This document shows, one piece after another, positions 50,863-59,465 of a stretch of 64,000 nucleotides of DNA (position 1 is the first letter of the stretch; each line of letters opens with the position of its first letter). Position numbers and translations under genes: made by a program. The notes beneath the pieces were generated by a model. The model had not been told where the DNA came from, did no database searches, and saw only the letters and a program-made list of their open reading frames with translations. The DNA comes from JBPOFM01 sp041391925 (GTDB lineage Bacteria > Bacteroidota > Bacteroidia > Flavobacteriales > Flavobacteriaceae): contig JAWKNA010000006.1 in the NCBI GenBank assembly GCA_041391925.1, positions 248,001-312,000 on the forward strand, in the 5' to 3' direction.

Positions 50863-51504
50863 CTAATTTTTATCCTCCAATAAAGGTACAAATCTAAAGG
50901 TTCCAAATTCGTGCTTCTCAAAATCCTTTGGCCCTTTTCTCATAAAGAGCGTCATTATTTGAACATCCTCACCAACAGGGATGACCAATCGGCCGCCTAT
51001 TGCCAACTGGCTCATCAAGGGTTTTGGCACAAAAGGCGCTCCAGCCGTTACAATGATGCCATCAAAAGGGGCCTCTTCCTTCAGCCCTTTATAACCGTCG
51101 CCAAAAATGAGTTTTTTTGGTCGATAGCCTAATTTAGGGAGAAATTTATTGGTGAGTTTAAAGAGTTCCAATTGGCGTTCGATGCTATAGACTTTGGCGC
51201 CCAGTTCGCAAAGCACTGCAGTTTGGTAGCCACTACCCGTACCAATCTCCAAGACTTTATCACCTTCTTTGAGTTGCAATAATTCCGTTTGGAAGGCCAC
51301 GGTGTAAGGTTGGGAGATGGTTTGGTCTGCAGCAATGGGAAACGCTTTGTCCACATACGCATGGTCTAAAAATCCTGAATCCATAAATAAATGCCTCGGG
51401 ATTTTCCCTATGGCTTCCAGCACCTTTGGATCCTTGATGCCTTTATTTTTTACGGTTTCAACAAGTTGCTGGCGTAATCCTTTGTGTTTAAATGTATCTT
51501 TCAA
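50863..51504 (-). CDS. pcm: Protein-L-isoaspartate O-methyltransferase
   Basis: 213 aa. 'IPRHLFMDSGFLDHAYVDKAFPI' (in part), 'QTISQPYTVAFQTELLQL' (the substrate-binding ISQP motif) and the SAM-binding 'VLEIGTGSGYQTAVLCELG' are all intact. It methylates isoaspartyl residues in aged proteins with S-adenosylmethionine. It lies next to a gene for cleavage of Asp-containing peptides but in a separate unit. No signal peptide. Confidence 0.95.
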   Translation of the reverse strand: MKDTFKHKGLRQQLVETVKNKGIKDPKVLEAIGKIPRHLFMDSGFLDHAYVDKAFPIAADQTISQPYTVAFQTELLQLKEGDKVLEIGTGSGYQTAVLCELGAKVYSIERQLELFKLTNKFLPKLGYRPKKLIFGDGYKGLKEEAPFDGIIVTAGAPFVPKPLMSQLAIGGRLVIPVGEDVQIMTLFMRKGPKDFEKHEFGTFRFVPLLEDKN

Positions 51505-51653
51505 GCGATAATAGCTTTTCAGGCTAAATTAACCCAAACAAAATGAAGTCGCAAGGTTTTTCGTAAGTTGTTTAACCGTTTATCGTAAAATGTTGAGCTT
51601 GAAAACGGAGTACCTTTTCATTCTGGTTTTGTTCCCTTGTCATCCGACATCTG

Positions 51654-51684
51654 TCTTTTTTCTCTTTTCTTTTTTCTCTTTTCT
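51654..51684 (+). repeat. 31-nt pure polypyrimidine tract
   Basis: Only C and T from 51654 to 51684, including two copies of 'ctcttttct' 14 bp apart. It sits just upstream of the -7 box of the Gfo/Idh gene. Confidence 0.8.
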
Positions 51685-51697
51685 GCCCCAAAAACTC

Positions 51698-51705
51698 TAT
51701 TTTTG
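51698..51705 (+). promoter_or_regulatory. Candidate -7 element of the Gfo/Idh operon
   Basis: TATTTTTG, 17 bp before the ATG at 51722; no clear -33 box because a polypyrimidine tract occupies that place. Confidence 0.5.
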
Positions 51706-51721
51706 TTGAAAACGTCATACA

Positions 51722-52681
51722 ATGATTAAAGCTGGTGTTCTCGGTGCCGGTCACCTCGGGAAAATTCATTTGAGATTGCTCAACCAATCAGAAAAGTTTG
51801 AATTGATTGGATTTTATGATGCGGATGAAGCAAGTGCCAAAAAAGTTCAGGAAGAATTTGGATATAACTATTTCAATTCCATTGAAGCACTCATTGATGC
51901 CGTGGATGTGGTGGATATTGTGACACCTACCCTCTCCCACTATGATTGTGCAAAAATGGCAATTACCAAAGGCAAACATATTTTCATCGAAAAACCAATC
52001 ACAAATACTGTAGAAGAAGCAGAAACCATCCGAACCTTAGTGGCTGAACATAATGTCAAAGGTCAAGTAGGACATGTAGAGCGCTTCAATCCGGCATTTA
52101 AGGCGATAAAAGAACAAATCACCAATCCAATGTTTATTGAAACACATCGTTTGGCGGAATTCAATCCTAGAGGAACTGATGTACCAGTAGTTTTGGATTT
52201 GATGATTCACGACATCGATATCATTTTGAGCGTTGTGAACAGCAAAGTGAAACATATTTCGGCCAGTGGTGTGGCAGTTATCAGCGACACTCCAGACATT
52301 GCCAATGCGCGTATTGAGTTTGTAAACGGTTGTGTTGCCAATTTGACTGCCAGCCGAATTTCATTGAAGAACATGCGCAAAACGCGTTTCTTTCAGAAAG
52401 ATGCCTATATCTCTGTAGATTTTCTGGAAAAGAAATGTGAAGTCGTAAAAATGAAAGATGCACCTGCAAACCCTGGAGATTTTGACATGATTCTTCAAAA
52501 TGCGGAGGGCATCAAAAAGCAGATTTATTTTGACAATCCTGAAATTCCAAATAACAACGCCATTTTGGAAGAATTGGAAACCTTTGCGGATGCCATCAAT
52601 AACAACACAAAACCCATTGTCACGCTTCATGATGGTACAGAAGCGCTTCGTGTGGCTAATATGATTATTGACCAATTTTAA
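51722..52681 (+). CDS. Gfo/Idh/MocA-family NAD(P)-dependent oxidoreductase
   Basis: 319 aa. Rossmann GxGxxG in 'GVLGAGHLGKIHLRLL', then 'VDIVTPTLSHYDCA', the conserved catalytic 'EKPITNTVEEAE' (EKP motif), and the C-terminal alpha/beta domain ('HVERFNPAFKAIKEQI', 'VLDLMIHDIDIILSVV'). It acts on sugars, sugar-nucleotides or related small molecules; the particular substrate is not evident. It opens a long + strand run that continues to miaA. A REP-like doublet separates it from the next gene. Confidence 0.9.
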   Translation: MIKAGVLGAGHLGKIHLRLLNQSEKFELIGFYDADEASAKKVQEEFGYNYFNSIEALIDAVDVVDIVTPTLSHYDCAKMAITKGKHIFIEKPITNTVEEAETIRTLVAEHNVKGQVGHVERFNPAFKAIKEQITNPMFIETHRLAEFNPRGTDVPVVLDLMIHDIDIILSVVNSKVKHISASGVAVISDTPDIANARIEFVNGCVANLTASRISLKNMRKTRFFQKDAYISVDFLEKKCEVVKMKDAPANPGDFDMILQNAEGIKKQIYFDNPEIPNNNAILEELETFADAINNNTKPIVTLHDGTEALRVANMIIDQF

Positions 52682-52683
52682 AA

Positions 52684-52802
52684 GCCCATCCTTAATCCTT
52701 CCCAAAGGGAAGGAAACTAGATGGCAAAACATAAAATCTAATGTATAATTTTAAAAAACACCCTTAAAGTTCCCTTTCCTTTGGAAAGGGTTAGGGATAG
52801 GC
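52684..52802. repeat. REP-like inverted doublet (two 35-bp palindromic units)
   Basis: Unit 1 (52684-52718) contains the perfect hairpin ccttccc-aaa-gggaagg. Unit 2 (52768-52802), in inverted orientation, contains ccctttcc-ttt-ggaaaggg. Reverse-complemented, unit 2 matches unit 1 at 29 of 35 positions, and all six differences are transitions. A 49-bp AT-rich spacer separates them. This is the arrangement of bacterial REP/BIME elements. Confidence 0.85.
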
Positions 52803-52804
52803 CT

Positions 52805-53692
52805 ATGAAAAACATCGCAGTTATTGGAGCAGGAACTATGGGAAATGGTATTGCACATACGTTTGCACAAAGCGGATTTAAAGTACAATTGATAGACATC
52901 AGTGAAGCGTCCTTAAAAAAGGGATTGGATACCATCACCAAGAATTTGGATCGAATGCTCGCCAAAGAAGCCATTACGGAAGCACAAAAACAAGAAACAT
53001 TGAATAACATCACAACGTTTACCGATGTGACTGAAGGTGTGGAATATGCAAGCTTGGTAGTAGAAGCAGCAACAGAAAACATCGATTTAAAACTGAAAAT
53101 ATTCAAACAATTGGATGAAGCCTGCCCAGATGACACCATTTTGGCTACCAATACATCATCCATTTCCATCACGCAGATTGCAGCAGTTACAAAACGACCA
53201 AAAATGGTCATCGGGATGCACTTTATGAATCCTGTGCCAATCATGAAATTGGTTGAAATCATAAGAGGTTACAATACCAGTGATGAAGTGACAAAAACCA
53301 TTATGGAACTGTCAAAAACCCTGGGGAAAGTTCCAGTGGAAGTGAACGACTATCCTGGATTTGTCGCCAATAGAATTTTAATGCCGATGCTTAACGAATC
53401 TATTGAAACGCTTTACAATGGTGTGGCAGGTGTTGAGGAAATCGACACGGTTATGAAACTCGGTATGGCACATCCAATGGGACCATTGCAATTGGCTGAT
53501 TTTATTGGGCTAGACGTCTGTCTTTCCATCTTGAATGTGATGTATGATGGCTTCAAAAATCCTAAATATGCACCTTGTCCATTATTGGTGAATATGGTAA
53601 GAGCCGGTAAATTGGGTGTAAAGTCTGGCGAAGGCTTTTATGATTATTCTGAAAGCAGAAAAGCGGAGAAGGTGGCAAAACAATTTTTATAA
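52805..53692 (+). CDS. 3-hydroxyacyl-CoA (3-hydroxybutyryl-CoA) dehydrogenase
   Basis: 295 aa. I chose ATG 52805 (MKNIAVIGAGTMGNGIAHTF), because an upstream ATG at 52781 lies inside the REP-like repeat. NAD motif GAGTMGNGIA, catalytic His-Glu in 'MVIGMHFMNPVPIMKLVEII', 'PGFVANRILMPMLNES' and the C-terminal 'GLDVCLSILNVMYDG' and 'GKLGVKSGEGFYDYSE' are family motifs. It oxidises (S)-3-hydroxyacyl-CoA in beta-oxidation or butyrate/amino-acid-derived acyl-CoA breakdown. 8 bp before the next gene. Confidence 0.95.
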   Translation: MKNIAVIGAGTMGNGIAHTFAQSGFKVQLIDISEASLKKGLDTITKNLDRMLAKEAITEAQKQETLNNITTFTDVTEGVEYASLVVEAATENIDLKLKIFKQLDEACPDDTILATNTSSISITQIAAVTKRPKMVIGMHFMNPVPIMKLVEIIRGYNTSDEVTKTIMELSKTLGKVPVEVNDYPGFVANRILMPMLNESIETLYNGVAGVEEIDTVMKLGMAHPMGPLQLADFIGLDVCLSILNVMYDGFKNPKYAPCPLLVNMVRAGKLGVKSGEGFYDYSESRKAEKVAKQFL

Positions 53693-53700
53693 ATTGCTAA

Positions 53701-54162
53701 ATGATACAAACGAAGCCATACGCATTATCTAAAAGTGAATATGCCAAAATAGTCCTTAAAACCCGGCTCAAAAAGTCTTGGTGGCTGTTATTGGTCATCT
53801 TTATATGCGGCTTTGCTTTTTTAAAGAATTTTGGAAAAGACAGCTTTAGCACTTTCTTTACAATATTTGGTTTTGCCTATCCATTTATTGTAATCATTTG
53901 GATATATATTGCTTCGATTCTTAAAAAAAACAATTATTTGTTTCAGGAAACTGAAATGGCATTTGACAATGAGTTTCTATATTTCAAGAAAAATGGAAAT
54001 GAGTCAAAAATTCCGAGCACAAATATATTGAAAGTTGTTTCTACACATTTATATTGGCTATTATACCTTTCCAAAGAACAATTTATTTATGTAGAAAAAG
54101 ATATATTTTTCACACCCGAGGATTACAATATTTTTTGTTCTTTGATAATTGACAACAAATAA
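53701..54162 (+). CDS. Small membrane protein, YcxB-like
   Basis: 153 aa. Two membrane helices (~28-48 'WWLLLVIFICGFAFL' and ~55-73 'FGFAYPFIVIIWIYIASIL'), then a small beta domain 'EMAFDNEFLYFKKNGNESKI' and 'LYLSKEQFIYVEKDIFFTPE', an arrangement like the YcxB family. The start is 8 bp after the dehydrogenase stop and its stop abuts the DUF1015 start, so it belongs to the run. Function unknown. I call the family with moderate confidence only. Confidence 0.65.
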   Translation: MIQTKPYALSKSEYAKIVLKTRLKKSWWLLLVIFICGFAFLKNFGKDSFSTFFTIFGFAYPFIVIIWIYIASILKKNNYLFQETEMAFDNEFLYFKKNGNESKIPSTNILKVVSTHLYWLLYLSKEQFIYVEKDIFFTPEDYNIFCSLIIDNK

Positions 54163-55401
54163 ATGGCCAAAATAATTCCTTTTAAAGCCGTACGCCCTAC
54201 CCGTGACAAAGTCAGTCTTGTGGCGGCACGCTCCTATCAAAGCTATACCAAGGAACAATTGGAGGCGCGTTTGCGGGACAATCCGTTTTCGTTTTTGCAC
54301 ATAGTGAATCCTGGGTATAAGTATGACAAGGAAATATCTGGAGAGGCTCGCTATAATTTGGTGAGAAACCGCTATTTGGAATTTATAGAGGATGGCATAT
54401 TTGAAAGAGATGAAACCGCTTGCTATTATGTTTACAAAATTGTGGACCGAGATAAGCAAGTCTTTAACGGAATCGTAGCTGCAACCAGTGCGGAAGATTA
54501 TGAAAATGATGTCATCAAAAAACATGAAGACACCATCGAACATCGCGAAATCATCTTTAAAGATTATTTAAAAACAGTGGGCTTCAATGCCGAACCAGTG
54601 CTCCTTACCTATCCCAACAATGAGGTTATTGCAAAGATTATCGAACACGTCCAAAAAGAACGAGCCGAGTTTGAATTCACAACCACCTACAGAGACACCC
54701 ATTATTTATGGAAAGTAGATGCACCAGTTTTAATTGAAAAAATCAGAAAAGAGTTTGAGCAAATGAAGACCGTTTATATTGCAGATGGCCATCATCGGTC
54801 GGCATCCTCTTATTTATTATATCGCGATTTGAAGGCCAATGACCCAAACCATACGGGTAAGGAACATTACAATTTTTTCATGAGCTATCTATTGCCGGAA
54901 TCAGATTTGAAAATCCATGAGTTCAATCGTGTCATCAAAGATTTAAACGGGTTGACCAAAGAAGAATTCCTGATTCATTTGGATACGTTGTACCGTATCG
55001 AAAACAGGGGAAAAATGCCTTACAAACCCTCAAAAAAACATCATTTTAGTATGTATCTCGATGGGGAGTTTTATTCTTTATATCTTCGCAAGACAAGTTA
55101 CAGTATCGAAAATTCTTTGGATGCCTTGGATGCTCAAATATTGTATAAAACCATACTACAACCTATTTTGGGAATTAAGGATTTGCGAAACGATAACCGC
55201 ATCTCCTATATCAACGGCAAGAAAGACATCGTAAACATGAAAGATAGTGTGGATAGTGGTTTGTTTGCAGTTGGTTTTGGTATGGTACCTGTGAACATGG
55301 ATGAGATGAAACAGATTGCTGACGACGGATTAAAAATGCCTCCAAAGAGCACTTTTATTGAACCAAAATTGCGCAGTGGTGTCACGATTTATGAATTTTA
55401 G
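54163..55401 (+). CDS. DUF1015-family protein
   Basis: 412 aa. 'IIPFKAVRPTRDKVSLVAAR', 'HIVNPGYKYDKEISGEARYN', 'YYVYKIVDRDKQVFNGIVAA', and the Cys-less 'YIADGHHRSASSYLLYRDL' (the DGHHR motif) are the marks of DUF1015, a widespread cytoplasmic family of unknown enzymatic role often near serine/PLP metabolism. The next gene, YggS, starts 2 bp after its stop. The closest recurrent neighbour of this family is serine-related, but no such gene is here. Confidence 0.88.
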   Translation: MAKIIPFKAVRPTRDKVSLVAARSYQSYTKEQLEARLRDNPFSFLHIVNPGYKYDKEISGEARYNLVRNRYLEFIEDGIFERDETACYYVYKIVDRDKQVFNGIVAATSAEDYENDVIKKHEDTIEHREIIFKDYLKTVGFNAEPVLLTYPNNEVIAKIIEHVQKERAEFEFTTTYRDTHYLWKVDAPVLIEKIRKEFEQMKTVYIADGHHRSASSYLLYRDLKANDPNHTGKEHYNFFMSYLLPESDLKIHEFNRVIKDLNGLTKEEFLIHLDTLYRIENRGKMPYKPSKKHHFSMYLDGEFYSLYLRKTSYSIENSLDALDAQILYKTILQPILGIKDLRNDNRISYINGKKDIVNMKDSVDSGLFAVGFGMVPVNMDEMKQIADDGLKMPPKSTFIEPKLRSGVTIYEF

Positions 55402-55402
55402 A

Positions 55403-56068
55403 ATGACTATTCAACAAAACCTCCAACATATAAAATCACAAATTCCGGAAGATGTTACTCTGGTAGCCGTCTCAAAAACCAAGCCCAATGCTGACATTAT
55501 GGAAGCATACACAGCTGGACAGCGTGTTTTTGGTGAGAACAAAATACAGGAAATGCTTGAGAAGCATGAAGCCCTGCCTAAAGATATTGAATGGCATATG
55601 ATTGGGCATGTGCAGACCAACAAAGTTAAATACATGGCATCTTTTGTAAACTTGATTCATGGGATTGATAAATTTAAAACGTTGAAAGAAGTCAACAAAG
55701 AAGCAAAAAAAAACGATAGGACTATCAATTGTCTGCTTCAGATAAAAATTGCCAAAGAGGATTCTAAATTTGGAATGACAGCAGATGAAGCAACAGAAAT
55801 TTTGCAGTCCAAAGAATTTTCAGAATTAAAAAACGTTTGTATTACTGGACTTATGGGCATGGCGACATTCACCGATAATGAAGCACAAATCAAGAAAGAG
55901 TTTTCATTGTTAAAAAACACATTTGATACGTTGCACAAACTTGAAACCTTTAACTTTAAACCCAAAACCATTTCTATGGGAATGAGTGACGACTATAATA
56001 TGGCCATCGAATGTGGAAGCAATATGATTAGGGTTGGCAGTCGTATTTTTGGGGAACGGAATTATTAA
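55403..56068 (+). CDS. yggS: YggS-family pyridoxal-phosphate homeostasis protein
   Basis: 221 aa. I chose ATG 55403 (MTIQQNLQHIKSQIPEDVTL); the upstream frame from 55358 overlaps DUF1015. PLP Lys in 'LVAVSKTKPNADI', 'QRVFGENKIQEML', 'WHMIGHVQTNKVKYM' and 'SMGMSDDYNMAIECGSNMIRVG' are standard. It binds and buffers PLP in the cytoplasm and has no known catalytic activity. It starts 2 bp after the previous stop. Confidence 0.95.
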   Translation: MTIQQNLQHIKSQIPEDVTLVAVSKTKPNADIMEAYTAGQRVFGENKIQEMLEKHEALPKDIEWHMIGHVQTNKVKYMASFVNLIHGIDKFKTLKEVNKEAKKNDRTINCLLQIKIAKEDSKFGMTADEATEILQSKEFSELKNVCITGLMGMATFTDNEAQIKKEFSLLKNTFDTLHKLETFNFKPKTISMGMSDDYNMAIECGSNMIRVGSRIFGERNY

Positions 56069-56115
56069 TGGTCATTCGCAACACCATACATTATAAACCA
56101 TAAACAGAAAACAAG

Positions 56116-57483
56116 ATTTACGCAATATTAGACATAGAAACCACAGGTGGAAAGTACAATGAAGAAGGTATCACAGAAATTGCAATCTACAAATTTGATG
56201 GTCATAAAGTGGTGGACCAATTCATTAGTCTTGTCAATCCTGAACGCGAAATTCAACCATTTGTAGTCAATCTTACAGGCATCAACAGTGCTATGCTTCG
56301 TACGGCGCCCAAATTTTATGAGGTGGCCAAACGTATTGTGGAAATGACCGAAGACTGTATCATTGTGGCACATAATTCTGAATTTGATTATCGCATCCTC
56401 CGTACGGAATTTGACCGGTTGGGTTTTGATTATAAACGCAAAACCTTGTGTACTGTTGATTTGGCAAAACAATTAATTCCAGGTCAAGAATCCTATAGTT
56501 TAGGTAAGTTGACACGTGCTTTGGGCATACCGGTGAGTGATAGACATAGAGCGGCTGGTGATGCTATGGCAACGGTAAAACTGTTCAAAATGCTTTTGGC
56601 AAAGGATGTCAAGAAAATCATCATTAAAGATGCTGTAAAGGCAGAGCCAAAGTTCCAGATGGAACCCAACCTTAAAGCTATCATTGAGGAGCTTCCGCCC
56701 ATTACAGGTGTTTATTATATCCATAATGTTCAAGGTGATGTCATCTATATTGGAAAAAGTAAAAATATCAAAAGTAGAATCAACCAGCATTTTACGAGTA
56801 CAAGCAACAAATCAAAGAAAATTCAAATACAGGTAGCAGCGGTTACTTATGAATCTACAGGGAGTGAATTGGTAGCACTTTTAAAAGAAAGTGAAGAGAT
56901 AAAACGAATCAATCCTATACTTAATAGGGCTTTACGACGGAATCTTTTTACACATGCGCTCTATGACTTTGTGGACAATTATGGTTATGTCAATCTTAAA
57001 ATTGACAAAGCTGATGGCAGAAAAAAACCTATCACCACTTTTGCTAATAGACAAAGTGCCAGAAGTTTTATGTTCAATGCAGTACATGAGTTTCAATTAT
57101 GCCAAAAGCTTTCAGGTCTGTATAACACTAAAACCAGTTGCTTTAAATATGACATTAAAGAATGCTTAGGTGCATGTATACAAGAGGAAAGCCCTGAAGA
57201 CTATAACCAACGTGTGCTAAAATTGATTAAAAAAAACAGTTACGATTCAAAGGACATCGCCATCATAGATAGAGGTCGAGACATTGATGAACATAGTGTT
57301 CTACTGATAGAAAATGGTGTTTTTAAAGGGTTGGGATTCTTCAATTTAAATTATCAAATCACCAATATTGAAGTTTTGGAAACCCTCATCACTCCCATGG
57401 AAAACAATAGAGATACCCAACATATCATCCAAAATTACCTACGTCGGAACAAAAATCTTAAAATCGTACAACTAAACAAATGA
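56116..57483 (+). CDS. DnaQ-like 3'-5' exonuclease fused to a GIY-YIG domain, probable ATT start
   Basis: 455 aa if started at ATT 56116 (IYAILDIETTGGKYNEEG). Exonuclease motif I (DIETTG) lies upstream of the first ATG/GTG/TTG (GTG 56209), which would remove both catalytic Asp-Glu residues, and an in-frame stop at 56101 excludes a start further upstream. The rest is intact: 'NSEFDYRIL' (motif II), 'HRAAGDAMAT' (motif III), then a GIY-YIG nuclease domain ('GVYYIHNVQGDVIYIGKSKN', as in UvrC's N-terminus and the Cho protein). A fused pol III epsilon-like/UvrC-like protein of this kind is frequent in Bacteroidota and may process DNA ends in repair. Confidence 0.85.
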   Translation: MYAILDIETTGGKYNEEGITEIAIYKFDGHKVVDQFISLVNPEREIQPFVVNLTGINSAMLRTAPKFYEVAKRIVEMTEDCIIVAHNSEFDYRILRTEFDRLGFDYKRKTLCTVDLAKQLIPGQESYSLGKLTRALGIPVSDRHRAAGDAMATVKLFKMLLAKDVKKIIIKDAVKAEPKFQMEPNLKAIIEELPPITGVYYIHNVQGDVIYIGKSKNIKSRINQHFTSTSNKSKKIQIQVAAVTYESTGSELVALLKESEEIKRINPILNRALRRNLFTHALYDFVDNYGYVNLKIDKADGRKKPITTFANRQSARSFMFNAVHEFQLCQKLSGLYNTKTSCFKYDIKECLGACIQEESPEDYNQRVLKLIKKNSYDSKDIAIIDRGRDIDEHSVLLIENGVFKGLGFFNLNYQITNIEVLETLITPMENNRDTQHIIQNYLRRNKNLKIVQLNK

Positions 57484-59438
57484 AGCAATTTCTATTTACA
57501 TTTTTCCTTATTTTTTTTGTAGAAGGCTTTTCCCAAAATCAATTCAATTCTGAAGACTTAACAGTAACTCGGGCCGATCTTCAAGTCAATACTTTTGAAA
57601 ATGATTCAACAGCAAGCGCTTTGGTCATTTATGAGCATGGCAATAGTTACGTAGATAAAAACTCCTTCAAATTGGTAACGGAAGTAAAACAGAAACTAAA
57701 AATCTTTAAGAAAAAAGGTTTTGAGAAAGCCAAAATTGCCATATATCTTTACAACGATGGAAATAGAAAAGAAAACATCTCAAATATTTCCGCAACAACT
57801 TATAATCTTGAAAATAATTCTGTCATTAAGACACAACTTGATAAAAATCAAATTTTTGAAGAAAAACTTAATGATAATAACACCGTAGTAAAATTTACCT
57901 TTCCAAATCTGAAAGAGGGGTCCGTCATTACTTATAGCTATACTTTAGAAACGCCTTTTATGTTTAAATTTAAGGAATGGTACTTTCAAGATGATATTCC
58001 CAAACTTTACAGCCAGTACGAAACAAGTATTCCAGGCAATTATGAATATAATATTAAATTGGTAGGGCTTTTAAAATTAGAAGTGAATGATTCCGAACTT
58101 GTTAGAAACTGTTTAGAAGTTCAATATCAAGGAATGGCAAACTGTATCAAATCAAATTATGTCATGAAAGATATTCCCGCTTTTATTGAGGAGGATTATA
58201 TGACTACAAAAAACAATTATTTATCTCGCATTGAATATGAATTAAAAACATTCAATGGTTTTGATGGTAGTGTTGAACATTACACAAAATCTTGGGAAAC
58301 TGTTGATTCTGAATTAAAAGCAGATAAAGAAATAGGTAAACAATTCAATAAAACTAGCGTTGTGAAAGGGTTGTTGGACAACTCAATAGTGAATGAAAAA
58401 GACCCATTGACCAAAGCCAAAGCCATATACAGATATCTACAGGATAACTATACTTGGAATGATAAATATGGTATTTTTAAAGATGTTTCCATCAAAAATT
58501 TGATTGATGAAAAATCTGGTAAAGTTTCTGAAATCAATATTTTATTACACAATCTACTGGATCAAAATGGGATTGATGTAAAACCTGTTTTGCTTTCAAC
58601 TCGCGATAATGGTTTTGCCACAAAAATATATCCTGTTCTTTCCGATTTTAATTACTTGATTGTTCAAGCTACCATTAATGGAACTTCATATCTTTTGGAT
58701 GCCACAGACAAATACCTGACTTTTGGACAATTGCCTTTCCGATGCCTGAACCAATATGGAAGGTTACTCGATTTTGAAAAAGGTAGCTCTTGGATTGATA
58801 TCGAAGCAGAAAATAAATCTTCTATCTTATACAGACTTGAATTAAATTTCGATTCTAATGCACAAATCAATGGATCAGTAAATAAAGAGTCATCCGGCTA
58901 TCATGCTTTGCCCTTAAAAAAAGCGTATTTCGAAAACAAGGAGAACTATATAAAATCCCAAAAAGAAAAATACAACTCCATAGATTATTTAGATTATAAC
59001 ATACAAACAGAAGATAAAAACGATTTTGAGTTCAATGAGAATTTTATAATACAACTTGAGACCGAAACCATTGGAGACAAAATATACCTTAATCCATTTG
59101 TGTTTAAGTTTTTCAACGAAAACTTGTTTAAATTACAAGAGCGAACTTATCCCATCGATTTTGGCTATAAAGATGCATTTCTTTATACACTTAAACTTCA
59201 AATCGATGATAGTTATGAAATTTTAGAAAAGCCAAAAGACTTGGCACAGAGACTTCCCGACAACAGTGGAACTGTTATATTAAATACCCATTTAGAAAAT
59301 AATACCTTGTTATTATACTTTAAAGTAATCTTCAATGAGCCAATATACAATCCAGAGTATTATTCTTCCATAAAGAAGTTTATGAGCACTATAGTAGATA
59401 TCCAAAAAAACTCTCTCCTTGTTATTAAAAAGAAGTAA
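57480..59438 (+). CDS. Secreted DUF3857/transglutaminase-fold protein with catalytic Cys replaced
   Basis: 652 aa. ATG overlaps the exonuclease stop by 4 bp (ATGA). Signal peptide (FFVEGFS before Gln). DUF3857 N-terminal beta domain ('KEGSVITYSYTLETPFMFKF'), then a transglutaminase-like core ('KAKAIYRYLQDNYTWNDKYG', 'EKSGKVSEINILLHNLLDQNG', 'YLLDATDKYLTFG'). In active relatives the second block reads SGxCxxxN with a catalytic Cys; here it is SGKVSEIN, and the His strand reads DFNYLIVQ. Only the Asp (DATD) remains, so it is probably a non-enzymatic envelope protein. Confidence 0.82.
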   Translation: MKQFLFTFFLIFFVEGFSQNQFNSEDLTVTRADLQVNTFENDSTASALVIYEHGNSYVDKNSFKLVTEVKQKLKIFKKKGFEKAKIAIYLYNDGNRKENISNISATTYNLENNSVIKTQLDKNQIFEEKLNDNNTVVKFTFPNLKEGSVITYSYTLETPFMFKFKEWYFQDDIPKLYSQYETSIPGNYEYNIKLVGLLKLEVNDSELVRNCLEVQYQGMANCIKSNYVMKDIPAFIEEDYMTTKNNYLSRIEYELKTFNGFDGSVEHYTKSWETVDSELKADKEIGKQFNKTSVVKGLLDNSIVNEKDPLTKAKAIYRYLQDNYTWNDKYGIFKDVSIKNLIDEKSGKVSEINILLHNLLDQNGIDVKPVLLSTRDNGFATKIYPVLSDFNYLIVQATINGTSYLLDATDKYLTFGQLPFRCLNQYGRLLDFEKGSSWIDIEAENKSSILYRLELNFDSNAQINGSVNKESSGYHALPLKKAYFENKENYIKSQKEKYNSIDYLDYNIQTEDKNDFEFNENFIIQLETETIGDKIYLNPFVFKFFNENLFKLQERTYPIDFGYKDAFLYTLKLQIDDSYEILEKPKDLAQRLPDNSGTVILNTHLENNTLLLYFKVIFNEPIYNPEYYSSIKKFMSTIVDIQKNSLLVIKKK

Positions 59439-59465
59439 ATAATCTTTTTAGTACTTTTAAAGTCC

